The position numbers were made by a program, and so were the translations under genes. From JACCZR01 sp963830065 (GTDB taxonomy: Bacteria; Actinomycetota; Thermoleophilia; Solirubrobacterales; Thermoleophilaceae): a DNA stretch of 64,000 bases. Each line of letters begins with the position of its first letter. Position 1 is the stretch's first letter. Under the pieces are notes generated by a model. The model was not told the DNA's origin, did not search any database, and saw only the letters and a program-made list of their open reading frames with translations. The stretch lies in assembly GCA_963830065.1 (NCBI GenBank), contig CAWHLA010000009.1, positions 62,001 to 126,000 on the forward strand, in the 5' to 3' direction. Shown in pieces: positions 6,809-19,253 of the stretch.

Positions 6809-7668
6809 GGGCTCGCCGCCAAGGCGGCGACACGCTCGGCTATCGCCGGCGCTTGGTCCTCCGGCGTGAAGTGCTTGCCCGGCACGGTGTGGATCTGGTC
6901 GAGCCCGGCCAGCCGCCTCGCCCTCTCTCCCTGGTCGGACATCCTCAGCGCCGGGTCGTGCTCTCCCCAGACGACCTGGACCGGATAGGGGCCCTGCAGC
7001 GCTGAGGCGTAGAGGGCGCTCTTCTCGGCAGTGCGCTCGAAGCCGCGCATCACGCGCAGGAACGATCGCCCGCCGTCGATGCGCTTGAGCAGCAGCAGGT
7101 GCGCGTCGATCTCGGCCGTCGGCACCGCTCGGTGGCGCTTGATGCCGGCTTGGTGGTAGAGGACCCGCCAGCTCGGCCGGGTCATCGTCCGCAGCCACGC
7201 GAAGCGCACGCCGCGGATCGCGAACGGCTCCATCATCCACGGGCGCTTGAAGCCGTCGGGGTCGACGATCGAGTTCAGCACCGTCAGCGAGCGGATCCGC
7301 TCTGGTATCGCCGCCGCCAGCTCGAGCCCCACCGGGCCACCGATGTCGTGCACGACGAGATGGAAGCGGTCGTGCTCCAGGGCGTCGACGGCCGCGTGGG
7401 CAAACCGCCCCAGCCCCGTCCAGCTGTAGTCGAGCGCCGGTCCGCGGTCGGCGAAGCCCAGGCCGGGGAGGTCGAAGGCCACGCCCCGCAGGTCGCGCGC
7501 GGCCAGCTCGGGCAGCACGCGGCGATACAGGAACGACGACATCGGGACGCCGTGGATGCAGACCACCGGCTCCCCGGAGCCCTCCTCGCGCACGAAGCTG
7601 CGGATGCCGCCTGCGTCGAAGGGGCGGCCAAGGCTGCGGTGGCGTTCGACCACCTCTCGCGCGGTCAC
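6805..7668 (-). CDS. Alpha/beta hydrolase, haloalkane dehalogenase/epoxide hydrolase-like
   Basis: A 287-residue alpha/beta hydrolase. The oxyanion-hole loop is CIHGVPMSS, the nucleophile elbow is VVHDIGGPVG with aspartate in the nucleophile position (as in haloalkane dehalogenases and epoxide hydrolases rather than serine esterases), the likely acid lies in WGEHDPAL, and the catalytic histidine in PGKHFTPEDQ. Substrate specificity cannot be told. The GTG start is supported by a TAGGGT box 6 nt upstream. Its 3' end overlaps the convergent fusion ORF by 4 nt. Confidence 0.85.
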   Translation of the reverse strand: MTAREVVERHRSLGRPFDAGGIRSFVREEGSGEPVVCIHGVPMSSFLYRRVLPELAARDLRGVAFDLPGLGFADRGPALDYSWTGLGRFAHAAVDALEHDRFHLVVHDIGGPVGLELAAAIPERIRSLTVLNSIVDPDGFKRPWMMEPFAIRGVRFAWLRTMTRPSWRVLYHQAGIKRHRAVPTAEIDAHLLLLKRIDGGRSFLRVMRGFERTAEKSALYASALQGPYPVQVVWGEHDPALRMSDQGERARRLAGLDQIHTVPGKHFTPEDQAPAIAERVAALAASP

Positions 7669-7674
7669 GCCACC

Positions 7675-7680
7675 ACCCTA
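7675..7680 (-). promoter_or_regulatory. -10 box (TAGGGT) for leaderless alpha/beta hydrolase
   Basis: On the minus strand TAGGGT is followed by 6 nt and then the GTG at 7668. It is divergent from the molybdate regulator 43 nt away. Confidence 0.55.
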
Positions 7681-7694
7681 CGGCTCGTCCAGCT

Positions 7695-7717
7695 CTGCCT
7701 ATGCAATGCTTAGGCAG
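7695..7717 (+). promoter_or_regulatory. Inverted repeat operator candidate upstream of molybdate regulator
   Basis: CTGCCTA-N9-TAGGCAG is a perfect 7-bp inverted repeat ending directly before the ATG at 7718. The spacer holds AATGCT, 7 nt before the ATG and close to the local TANNNT -10 rule, so a dimer bound to the arms would cover the promoter. Likely an autoregulatory site for the HTH-Mop protein that follows. This is inference from position. Confidence 0.5.
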
Positions 7718-8107
7718 ATGAGCGACGGCGATCTGTCCCTCGGGGAGGCGGCGCACGCGATTGGCGTCAGTGCCGACACCCTGCGGCGCTGGGAGCGCGC
7801 GGGCAAGCTGCACACCAACCGCGACCCGGCCAACCGCCGCCGGGTGCCGGTCGAGGAAGTCGAGCGCCTGACCGAGCGGCCGGTCCGCCACGAGGCGGGC
7901 AGCAGCCTGTCGGCCCGCAATCGCTTCCCGGGCGTCGTGCGCTCGGTCGAGTCCGACGGCGTGATGGCGCTGGTTGAGATCGAGGCCGGCCCGCACCGCG
8001 TGACCGCGGCCGTCACGCGTGACGCCATCGAGGAGCTGGGTCTGGCCGAGGGGGTGCCGGCGGTGGCCACGGTGAAGGCCACCTCGGTGATGGTCGAGCG
8101 GGCGTGA
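7718..8107 (+). CDS. MerR-type HTH regulator with molybdate-binding TOBE/Mop domain
   Basis: A 129-residue protein. Residues 1-50 are a MerR/excisionase-type helix-turn-helix (LSLGEAAHAIGVSADTLRRW, NRRRVPVEEVERL). Residues 67-129 are a Mop/TOBE molybdate-binding domain (SARNRFPGVVRSVESDGVMALVEI to VATVKATSVMVER). It overlaps modA by GTGA, so it is most likely the molybdate-responsive regulator of modABC. ATG 7718 was chosen because it follows the inverted repeat; an in-frame ATG at 7706 lies inside it. Confidence 0.85.
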   Translation: MSDGDLSLGEAAHAIGVSADTLRRWERAGKLHTNRDPANRRRVPVEEVERLTERPVRHEAGSSLSARNRFPGVVRSVESDGVMALVEIEAGPHRVTAAVTRDAIEELGLAEGVPAVATVKATSVMVERA

Positions 8108-8862
8108 AGCGGCTAGTTGTCCTGGCTCTGGTCGTGGTCGCCGTTACCGGCTGTGGCGACGACGACAACACCGGCGCGAGCAAGCCGGTCCTCAAGGTCT
8201 CGGCCGCGGCGTCGCTCACCGAGGCCTTCGACGCCCTGAAGAAGGACTACACCGAAGCTGACCTGCGCTTCTCGTTCGCCGGGTCGGATGAGCTCGCCGC
8301 CCAGATCCGCACGGGCGTCAAGCCCGACGTCTTCGCCGCGGCCAACACCAAGCTGCCCGATGCGCTGGCGAAGGAGAACCTGGTCGACAAGCCGGTCGTG
8401 TTCGCCACCAACGAGCTGGTGCTCGCGGTGTCGGCTCAGAACGCCGAGGTCTCGTCGCTGGACGACCTGGCGAAGCCGGGCACCAAGATCGCCGTCGGCT
8501 CGGAGTCGGTTCCGGTGGGCGAGTACACGCGCAAGGTGCTCTCGGGTCTGCCCGCCGAGCAGCAGAAGGCGATCGAGGCCAACTTTCGCTCCGAGGAGCC
8601 AGACGTTAAGGGCGTGGTGGGCAAGGTCTCGCAGGGTGCGGTCGACGCCGGCTTCGTGTACCGCAGCGACGTCGACGCCGCCTCGGGCACGCTCAAGGCG
8701 ATCACACTGCCCGATGACCTGAAGCCGACTGTGGCCTACGGCGTGGCCGTGGTGAGGGGCGCAAAGCAGCCCGCCGCGGCGAAGGCCTTCATCCAGAGCC
8801 TCCTCAACGGGCAGGGAAAGACGGCCCTGACCGAGGCAGGCCTGGGCCCGTCGCCGCCCTGA
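8104..8862 (+). CDS. modA: Molybdate ABC transporter substrate-binding lipoprotein
   Basis: A 252-residue ModA. The N terminus VKRLVVLALVVVAVTGC has a lipobox with Cys17, so it is membrane-anchored. Family features are LKVSAAASLTEAFDALKKDY, FSFAGSDELAAQI, FAAANTKLPDAL, and KGVVGKVSQGAVDAGFVYRSD. It captures molybdate (and probably tungstate) for ModBC. The GTG start overlaps the regulator stop. Confidence 0.95.
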   Translation: MKRLVVLALVVVAVTGCGDDDNTGASKPVLKVSAAASLTEAFDALKKDYTEADLRFSFAGSDELAAQIRTGVKPDVFAAANTKLPDALAKENLVDKPVVFATNELVLAVSAQNAEVSSLDDLAKPGTKIAVGSESVPVGEYTRKVLSGLPAEQQKAIEANFRSEEPDVKGVVGKVSQGAVDAGFVYRSDVDAASGTLKAITLPDDLKPTVAYGVAVVRGAKQPAAAKAFIQSLLNGQGKTALTEAGLGPSPP

Positions 8863-9642
8863 TGCGCCGCAGCGCCTGGTTCCCGGCGCTGCTGGTGGTG
8901 GCGCTGGCCTCGGTCCTGGTCTTCCTCGGACTGCCGGTGGCGGCGATCTTCCTCGACACCAGCCCGGGCGAGCTGATCGACAGCCTCGGCCAGCCCGAGG
9001 CCCAAGACGCGTTGCTCCTCAGCCTGAAGACCACGTCGGCGTCGCTCGCTCTGATCGTGCTGGTGGGGACTCCCGCCGCCTACCTGCTGGCCACGCGCGA
9101 CTTCCGCGGAAAGGCGGCGGTGGTGACGCTGGTCGAGCTCCCGCTGGTGCTCCCGCCCGCGGTGGCCGGCATCGCGCTGCTGGCCTCGGTGGGGCCGGCC
9201 GGGCTGCTGGGCCCGGTCACCGGTGACAGCCTCGCGCTGCAGACGGCCGGCGTCGTGGTGGCGCTGACCTTCGTGGCATCACCGTTCTACATCCGTCAGG
9301 CCCAGTCCGCCTTTGCCGCCCTGAACCAGACCTGGCTCGACGCCGCCCGCACGCTGGGGTCCTCGGAGGCCGGCGCGTTCGCGCGCGTGGCCGTGCCGGC
9401 CGCCCTGCCCGGCCTGGGAGCGGGCGCCGCGCTGGCGCTGGGCCGTGCGCTGGGCGAGTTCGGCGCCACGCTCATCTTCGCCGGCTCGTTCCAGGGGATC
9501 ACCCAGACCGTCCCGCTGGCGATCTACGACCGCTTCGCCACGGACTTCGACGCCGCTCTGGCCCTGGCCGCCGTTCTGGTGCTGGTCTCGGCGGCGCTGC
9601 TGCTGGGGGTCAAGCTCATCGGCCGCAGCGCCACGGTGGCCG

Positions 9643-9650
<8 letters not shown>
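8862..9650 (+). CDS. modB: Molybdate ABC transporter permease
   Basis: A 262-residue ModB with about five to six membrane segments. The EAA loop, which contacts the ATPase, is seen in TWLDAARTLGSSEAGAFARVAVPAALPGLGAGAALALGRALGEFGATL (motif split here only for orientation of the reader: ARTLG, VPAALPGL, ALGEFGA). Its ATG shares the A of the modA TGA stop. It overlaps modC by 8 nt. Confidence 0.93.
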
Positions 9651-10704
<1,054 letters not shown>

Positions 10705-10708
10705 CGCG

Positions 10709-11458
10709 TCAGCGGTCGCGGGCTACCCAGGAAGGAACGTCGAGGTCGTCGAACGGGCCAGGCCCCCGGTCGCGGTCGCTTTCGCGCGGCCGGCGGCGGG
10801 CGCCTGCTCGCTCGTCCTCGGCGGCCGCCGCGGCGGCGCGCTGGATCCGGGCGGACTCGTCGGCGGTGGCGCCGCCACGGCCTCCGGGCGGTGAGGTGCT
10901 CTCGCGCCGTCGCAGGCGGTCGGACGAGACGGGGAGGGAGTCGGTCGCGGGCGAGCGCGGTGAGAACTCGGGGATGTCCGAGCCCGGCGGGGGAGAGGTG
11001 CTGCCGTCGACCCGAAGGTCGGCCTGCATCCGGCGGTGGGCGGCCTGGACGTCGCGCAGGATGCGTTCTGCCTGTGAGCCCAGCGACTCGCCCAGCCGGC
11101 GCATGCCGGCCGACAGCGCCTGCGCCTCGGCCAGCACTTCGGACGAGGCCTTCTTGGCCGACGCCGTCTGCTCCTCGCTGGACCGCCGTGTCTTCTCGCG
11201 CAGCTCGGCCGCTTCGCGCTTGGTGTCGGCCATCAGCTTGTCCGCCGAGCGGCGGGCCTCCTCGCTGAGAGCGATGGCCTCCTCGCGCGCCTTGGCCTTC
11301 TCGCGCTCGCCCGCGCTGCGGCCGTCGGCGCGCATCTCCTTCGCGTCGCGCTCGGCTTCGGCTCGAAGCTCGTCTGCGGCGGCCTGGGCAGCAGAGACGA
11401 TGCTCTCCACCTGCTGCGCTGCGATATCGGCCACACGCGGAATTCTTCCTGCGCTCAT
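10709..11458 (-). CDS. Coiled-coil protein (DivIVA-like helical protein)
   Basis: A 249-residue protein. Residues 10-150 are an almost uninterrupted charged Ala-rich helix (AAQQVESIVSAAQAAADELR onward) with heptad character, followed by a low-complexity Pro/Ser/Arg tail ending FDDLDVPSWVARDR. Such proteins in actinobacteria are often DivIVA- or ATP-synthase-b-like scaffolds, but there is no diagnostic DivIVA N-terminal motif, so the role is unknown. ATG 11458 gives MSAGRIPRVADIAAQQ. A longer frame to 11527 would overlap leuS. Confidence 0.65.
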   Translation of the reverse strand: MSAGRIPRVADIAAQQVESIVSAAQAAADELRAEAERDAKEMRADGRSAGEREKAKAREEAIALSEEARRSADKLMADTKREAAELREKTRRSSEEQTASAKKASSEVLAEAQALSAGMRRLGESLGSQAERILRDVQAAHRRMQADLRVDGSTSPPPGSDIPEFSPRSPATDSLPVSSDRLRRRESTSPPGGRGGATADESARIQRAAAAAAEDERAGARRRPRESDRDRGPGPFDDLDVPSWVARDR

Positions 11459-11518
11459 GGCACCGCCAATTGTGCCAGGACCGTCCGTCGGCAGCCCGGG
11501 TTCTAACCTCGGCGCACC

Positions 11519-13924
<2,406 letters not shown>

Positions 13925-13928
<4 letters not shown>

Positions 13929-14368
13929 CTTCTCCGTACGTCGCAGTCGTCGGGCCCTCGGACAGCGAGCCCGAGGCGGCCGAGGAGGTCGGGCGCGAAC
14001 TGGCCCGAGCGGGCGCCGTGCTGGTCTGCGGCGGGATGGGCGGCGCGATGGAGGCGGCCTGTCGCGGGGCCAAGGCCGAGGGCGGCACCACGCTGGGAAT
14101 CCTGCCCGGGGACGACCGAGCGGCGGCGAACCCGTGGGTGGACGTGGCGGTGGCCACAGGCCTGGGCGAGGCGCGCAACGCGCTCGTGGTGAGGGCAGCG
14201 GACGCGGTGATCGCGGTGGAGGGCGGCTACGGGACCCTCTCGGAGATCGCGTTGGCCCTGCGTGCGGGCGTGCCGGTGGCCGGGCTGGGGACCTGGGAGA
14301 TCGAGGGCGTGGTCGAGGCCTCCTCGCCCGCCGACGCCGTGGCCCGAGCGCTGGCGCCGAAGACCTAG
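13925..14368 (+). CDS. LOG-like Rossmann protein (TIGR00725/lysine decarboxylase-like family)
   Basis: A 147-residue protein with a SLOG/LOG-type fold: YVAVVGPSDSEPEAAEEVGR, VCGGMGGAMEAACRGAKAEGG, GLGEARNALVVRAADAVIAVEGGYGTLSEIALA (here GGYGTLSE replaces the PGGxGTxxE of cytokinin-activating LOGs). The family binds nucleotides; no reaction can be assigned. No ATG, GTG or TTG exists near the N terminus in this frame; the best start is CTG at 13925 inside CTGA, overlapping the leuS stop. Confidence 0.75.
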
Positions 14369-14371
14369 ACT
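14366..14371 (+). promoter_or_regulatory. -10 box (TAGACT) for leaderless PLP decarboxylase
   Basis: TAGACT ends 6 nt before the GTG at 14378. Its TAG is also the stop codon of the preceding LOG-like gene. Confidence 0.6.
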
Positions 14372-14377
14372 CGCTCC

Positions 14378-15839
14378 GTGTCCGCCTCCCGGGCCCCCTT
14401 CCTCGAGGCCCTGCGCGAATACGCCGCACGCGACCCCGCGCGGCTGAACGTGCCCGGGTCACAAAGGAGGCCCGGGCGCCGACCCCGAGCTGCGCGAGGC
14501 GATCGGAGACCGTGCGCTGGCACTCGACGTCCCCGCGCTCACCTGGGGCGTGGACGTGGGCCCCGAGCCGACGCCGTTCCAGGCTGCGCAGGCGCTGGCC
14601 GCGGAGGCGTGGGGGGCGCGGCGGTCGTGGTTTCTGATCAACGGCGCCTCACAGGGCAACCACGTGGGCCTGCTGACGCTCCGCCACGCCGGCGTCGAGG
14701 TCGTGGTCCAGCGCAACGCCCACTCGAGCACGATCGACGCGCTGGTCCTGACCGGCATGCGCCCGCGCTTCGTGGCCCCCGAGCTGGATCCCGAGCTCGG
14801 CATCGCCCACTGCCTCACACCCGCGGCGCTCGACCAGGCGCTGACCGAGACCCCCAACGCCGTGGGAGCCACCGCGGTGTCGCCGACCTACTTCGGCGCG
14901 GTGGCCGACGTCGCCGGGCTGGCCGAGGTCGCGCACGCCCACGGCGTGCCGCTGATAGTCGACGAGGCCTGGGGCGCGCACCTGGCCTTCCACGAGGACC
15001 TGCCCCCGCACGCGCTGTCGCTCGGAGCCGACCTGGTGATCTCGAGCACGCACAAGATCGTGGGCAGCCTCACCCAGTCGGCGATCGTCCACCTCGGCAC
15101 CGGGGAGCGGCTGGACGAGGACGTGGTCGACCGCGCGGTGACGCTGGTCGAGTCCACCAGCCCCAACTCCCTGCTGCTCGGTTCGCTGGATGCGGCAAGG
15201 CGGTTGGCGGCCACCCGCGGCCACGACCTCCTCGACGAAACCATCGCCGCGATGGCCGCCACCCGGACTTCGGTACGGGCCCTGCCGGGGCTCGACGTGC
15301 TGGACGAGCGGCTCGCCGGACGGGCCGGCGTCGCCGGCTACGACCCGCTGCGGCTGGCGATCGACGTGCGTGGTACGGGAGAGAGCGGCTACGAGCTGGC
15401 CCGCATCCTGCGCGACGGCGACGACGTGAACCTCGAGCTGGCTGGAGAGAACGTGATCGTGGCGGTGTTCGGCATGGGTGAGCCCGCCCGGCCGCAGGGC
15501 GAGCGGCTGGTGGCCGCGCTCCGTCACGCCCTCGACGGGCTGGGGGCCGGTGAGCACCGCCGCGAGAGCTTTGCGCTCCCGCCGCCCTGGGGCGAGCTGG
15601 TCCTCACCCCGCGCGACGCGTTCTTCGCTCCCCAGGAGGTCGTGCCTGCGGCCGAGGCGGTGGGCCGGGTCGCCGCCGAGTCGCTGGCCGCGTACCCGCC
15701 CGGCGTGCCCAACGTGCTTCCCGGCGAGCGGCTGAGCGAGCAGACGCTGGAGTACGTGCAGGAGGCGCTCGACCACGGCGGCAGCCTGCGCGGGGCCAGC
15801 GACCGGCGGCTGCGCACGGTCCGCGTGGTGGCCGGTTGA
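14378..15839 (+). CDS. Orn/Lys/Arg decarboxylase-family PLP enzyme with an apparent +1 frameshift
   Basis: Fold-type I PLP decarboxylase, about 486 residues after removing one base. The first frame (from GTG 14378, VSASRAPFLEALREYAARDP) breaks inside the conserved VPGHKGGPGADPEL motif: an extra T at about 14459 turns PGHKGG into PGSQRR. The other frame then supplies SWFLINGASQGNH, VDEAWGAHLAFH (PLP-ring aspartate), and SSTHKIVGSLTQSA with the Schiff-base lysine. It shares TTGA with a ureohydrolase-like gene, suggesting arginine decarboxylation to agmatine and then putrescine, but lysine or ornithine cannot be excluded. Confidence 0.85.
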
Positions 15840-16573
15840 GCTCCTTCGCCGGGCTGCCGCGCGCCGAACAGCCCGCGCCCGCCGACGCCGTCGTGCTCGG
15901 CGCGGACGCGCTGCGAGAGGCGGCTTCGCTGCTCCGGCCCTGGCACCCGACGCTGGGCTTCGACGCCCTCGCCGGCGCGGTGGACGGGGGCGACGCCCCC
16001 GTGGAGCCCTGGCTGGAGACGGGCGCGGTGCCGGTGGTGGTGGGAGGGGAGAGCCTCCGTGCCCAGGCGGCCCGGCACGGGCCGCTGGCCCTGCTGGTGC
16101 TGGACGCCCACCCCGAGGCGGACCGGCTCGCCGAGTGGTTGCGGGACGATCTCGTCGACCCGGACCGGTCGCTGGTGGCGGGCGTCCGCGGTCCCCTGCC
16201 CGAGCCCGAGGAGCTGGACGCGGTACGCGACCGGGGCGTCGAGCTGCTGACCGGTGAAGAGCTCCGCGCGCTGGGCCCGGGCGAGTACTCGCAGCGCGTG
16301 CTGACGCGTACCGCCGGCGCGCCGTGCCTGCTGTGGTTCGACCTCGACGTCGTGGACCCCGCCTTCGCCCCCGCCGTGCGCACCCCGGAGGTGGCCGGCC
16401 TGCTCCCGCACGAGGCGATCACGCTGCTGCGCTCGCTCGCCGGAACGCAGTTCGCCGGGTTTGAGCTGAATGGCCTGGACCCGTCCCGCGACAGCCCCGG
16501 TCAGACCACCTGCGTCCTCGCGGCGAACCTCGCGTGGGAGATGCTGGCGCTCCGGGTACTGTCGGCCCCATGA
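15836..16573 (+). CDS. Ureohydrolase (agmatinase/arginase)-like protein with altered metal site
   Basis: A 245-residue protein with the ureohydrolase layout: VVVGGESLRAQ (usually GGDHS/GGEHS), LLVLDAHPEAD (usually DAHxD), LLWFDLDVVDPAFAPAVRTPE (matches the SxDxDxxDPxxAPxxGTPE signature). Two of the six manganese ligands differ: the first His is Ser and the second Asp of DAHxD is Glu. Position directly after the PLP decarboxylase (TTGA overlap) suggests agmatine hydrolysis, but activity is uncertain. Confidence 0.75.
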   Translation: MSSFAGLPRAEQPAPADAVVLGADALREAASLLRPWHPTLGFDALAGAVDGGDAPVEPWLETGAVPVVVGGESLRAQAARHGPLALLVLDAHPEADRLAEWLRDDLVDPDRSLVAGVRGPLPEPEELDAVRDRGVELLTGEELRALGPGEYSQRVLTRTAGAPCLLWFDLDVVDPAFAPAVRTPEVAGLLPHEAITLLRSLAGTQFAGFELNGLDPSRDSPGQTTCVLAANLAWEMLALRVLSAP

Positions 16574-16848
16574 GCGGCGAGAAGGTGCGCCGGAGGGTGG
16601 TCGCGCACGGCCGGGTGCAGGGCGTGTTCTTTCGCGACACGGTCAGCAGGGAGGCCGACAGCCGCGGCGTCGCCGGCTGGGTGAAGAACCGAGACGACGG
16701 CACGGTCGAGGCCGTGTTCGAAGGCGCACCCGACGCCGTGCAGGCGATGGTCGACCTGTGCGGGAGCGGGCCCGAGAGCGCCGACGTGGCCAAGCTCGAG
16801 GCGGGCGAGGAAGAGCCCGAGGGACTGTCGGGCTTCGAGGTCCGGTAG
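16570..16848 (+). CDS. acyP: Acylphosphatase
   Basis: A 92-residue acylphosphatase, which hydrolyses carboxyl-phosphate bonds. It has the active-site sequence VVAHGRVQGVFFRDTVSREA (the phosphate-binding loop GxVQGVxxR with the catalytic Arg) and GVAGWVKNRDDGTVEAVFEG (catalytic Asn). ATG 16570 lies in ATGA over the upstream stop. Length is normal for the family. Confidence 0.95.
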   Translation: MSGEKVRRRVVAHGRVQGVFFRDTVSREADSRGVAGWVKNRDDGTVEAVFEGAPDAVQAMVDLCGSGPESADVAKLEAGEEEPEGLSGFEVR

Positions 16849-16858
16849 GACCCGCGCG

Positions 16859-18569
16859 CTAGCGGCGGCAGCGCACGGTCTTGGTGCGCCGCGGCAGGCG
16901 CCCGTCGCGCAGCCGGGCGGTGATCCTCACCCGCACGCGGCGAGGTGTGCGGCGCAGCTTCCACCGGATGCGGAAGGGCGAGCTGCGGTCGGTGCCTCTG
17001 CGCTTGCGCACCGCGATGCGCGCCCGCAGCACCAGCGGTTCGTCGATTCCGGTCAGCCTCCCGCGGACCCGCCGGTTGCCGCACCGCGCCTGCACCTTCA
17101 GCCGGGGTGAGCGCGGCAGCCTCGGCCTGGTGGCGTCGCGCAGGGCGATCAGCCCGCCCAGGGCGCCGATGTAGGCGGTCCCGTTGTCGGGCCCGATGGT
17201 CACCGGCGCGTAGTTGTTGTTGTGCCCCAGCCCATAGCCGGCCAGCTGCTTCCACACCGTGCGCCCGGTGCGGAAGCTCAGGGCGGTGAGGTACCACGGG
17301 TCGCGGGTGTCGCCCTGGGGCTTGGTGTAGGTGTAGACCAGCCCGCCGTCGAGCGAGACCTTGGGCACCACCGACGGCGCCCGCTCGTTCGAGCTCCAGA
17401 TCTTCGGGCAGCCGCTCAGGTTTCGGCGGACGTCGACACGCTCGAGCCCCGGCTGCGCGGTGGAGCGCCCGCCCTGGACCGACGGCGGCCCCGTGTAGCC
17501 GAAGTTGTTCTCGGCGATGAGCGAGCGATTGACCGCGATCAGGGACTGGTCGTCGGAGCTGGCGCCCTTGTTGAACACCGGCGTCGCGCACACCGTGCGC
17601 GCCCGGCCGCCCGTGCCGCGCCCGCGGCGCATGACCACGACCCTGATCGGATCGGCGTTGTCGGTGATGGCGACAAGCCCGTTGCCGAACAGCGTCGGCG
17701 TCGTGCCCGACCCCTTCTGCGTCTGGCCCGGCTTCTTGAGGCCGGTGTTCGCGTACCCCTCGCGCCACACGGTCTGGACCCCGGCCGGACCGGCCTCGAA
17801 GCGGTACAGCGCGGCGTCGCTGACGATGTAGACCCCGTTCTCCTCGTCGACCGCGAACGAGTTGCCGATCGGCTCGCCCAGCGCGCGCTTGCGCACGGCG
17901 CCCGTGTTCGGGTCGACGATAGCCGACCACGCCGCCCTTGGTGGCGAACCAGATCCGCCCCGACCAGTCGGGCAGCGTCGAGATGACGCCGTCGCCCGAG
18001 GGGACCGCGCTGCGAATGTCGTAGGACCGCTCGACCGTCTTGGCCCCCGAGACGATCAGGATCCGCCGGTCGGTGGTGGCCAGCACCGCGCGGTCGCGGT
18101 TGTCGAGGTAGAAGTAGCCGCCGCCGGTGAAGTCCTGGAACGGGTTGGCGCTCGGCTGGCGCAGGGGCAGCGGCATCTCCTGGATCGTGTCGAGGGTGTT
18201 GGGATCCATCACCACCAGCGTGGGCCTGATCAGGCCCACGCAGACCGTGACGATCCGCCCGCGCGAGTCGAAGGTGACCGAGCCGCAGTCGGCCGTCTTC
18301 AGCGTGGAGGTCTGGCGCATGCGCTTTCCGAGCGGCCCCAGGCCGCGCGAGGTGTCGGTCTGGTAGGCGTCCTGGTGGAGGTTCGAGCGGTCGTTGGGCG
18401 CCATGAACGGATGACGCGGGGGAGTGGGGGAGCGCAGCGGCCTCGGGTCGGCGGGTGCGCCGCTGAACTCCGACGGGGTGCCCTGGGGGCCGTCGGGAAT
18501 CGGGACGGCTGCGGCAGGGGCGGGAGCCGCCCCTGCCGCGAGAATGAGAGCCACTAGCGCCCTGCGCAC
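16859..18569 (-). CDS. Secreted PQQ/beta-propeller-like protein with an apparent +1 frameshift
   Basis: About 569 residues after correction. The N terminus is a signal peptide (RRALVALILAAGAAPAPAAA). The body has repeated blade-like segments (GSVTFDSRGRIVTVCVG, TLVVMDPNTLDTIQ, GYFYLDNRDRAVLATTDRRILIV, IWFATKGGVVG, then GNSFAVDEENGVYIVSD, AYIGALGGLIALRD). An extra base at about 17921 changes GIVDPNTGAVRKR into GYRRPEHGRR. The Arg/Cys-rich C terminus (RCGNRRVRG and TKTVRCRR) may be a small disulfide-bonded domain. Function unknown. The start is GTG 18569, divergent from comEA. Confidence 0.7.
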
Positions 18570-18634
18570 CGCGCCATTGTGACGCTTTTCTCCAAGTCGT
18601 AACGCACGTCGCCCAGAACGCTCACGCGCCGCCG

Positions 18635-18640
18635 TAGCGT
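18635..18640 (+). promoter_or_regulatory. -10 box (TAGCGT) for leaderless comEA
   Basis: TAGCGT ends 7 nt before the comEA GTG at 18648. Confidence 0.55.
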
Positions 18641-18647
18641 CGCCGCC

Positions 18648-19253
18648 GTGGTCGAGCTCACGCGCGGACAGTTGCTGGCGTGGGCGGCGGCCGCCGCGCT
18701 CGTGGTATTCGCCCTGGTGCGCCTGCTGGCTCCGGGAGGACACGCCCCGCAGGCGCCGCCGGTGCGGGTGGGCGGCGCCTCCTCGGGCGAGTCGAAGCAG
18801 GAGCTGTACGTGCACGTCGCCGGCGCGGTGCGGCGACCCGGCCTGTACCGGTTGCGGCCCTCGGCTCGGGTCGGAGCCGCGCTGGAGCGCGCCGGCGGGC
18901 CTCTTCGCCGCGCCGACCTGGCGGCGGTGAACCTGGCCGCGACGGTCGAGGACGGCCAGCAGATCAAGGTGCCGCGGGTGGGGGAGCGGCCGGCCGTGGC
19001 GCCCGCGGGCGGCAGTGGCACGGGCGGGGCGCCGGGCGGCGCGGCGGCTGGCGCCGGCGGGGCGAAGCTCAGCCTCGCCTCGGCGACCGTGGAGCAGCTC
19101 GACCAGCTCGACGGCATCGGGCCGACGCTGGCCAAGCGCATCGTGCAGTTCCGCGACGAGAAGGGAGGCTTCCGCTCGGTCGACCAGCTCCGCGACGTGG
19201 AGGGCATCGGCGAGAAGCGCTTCGCGGCGCTGCGCGAAGCGGTGGCGCCCTGA
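18648..19253 (+). CDS. comEA: ComEA family DNA-binding protein
   Basis: A 201-residue membrane-anchored DNA receptor for natural transformation. Order: N-terminal membrane helix (about 9-29), SLBB domain (KQELYVHVAGAVRRPGLYRL), a Gly/Ala/Pro linker, and two C-terminal helix-hairpin-helix motifs (LDQLDGIGPTLAKRIVQFR and LRDVEGIGEKRFAALRE) that bind double-stranded DNA. It is followed by comEC with a CTGA overlap. Confidence 0.93.
   Translation: MVELTRGQLLAWAAAAALVVFALVRLLAPGGHAPQAPPVRVGGASSGESKQELYVHVAGAVRRPGLYRLRPSARVGAALERAGGPLRRADLAAVNLAATVEDGQQIKVPRVGERPAVAPAGGSGTGGAPGGAAAGAGGAKLSLASATVEQLDQLDGIGPTLAKRIVQFRDEKGGFRSVDQLRDVEGIGEKRFAALREAVAP

Noticed and set aside
18570..18647. Leaderless -10 box for the propeller gene (CACAAT, 6 nt before GTG 18569)
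   Set aside because: The spacing fits but the first base is C, so it breaks the TANNNT rule; not counted among the 18.
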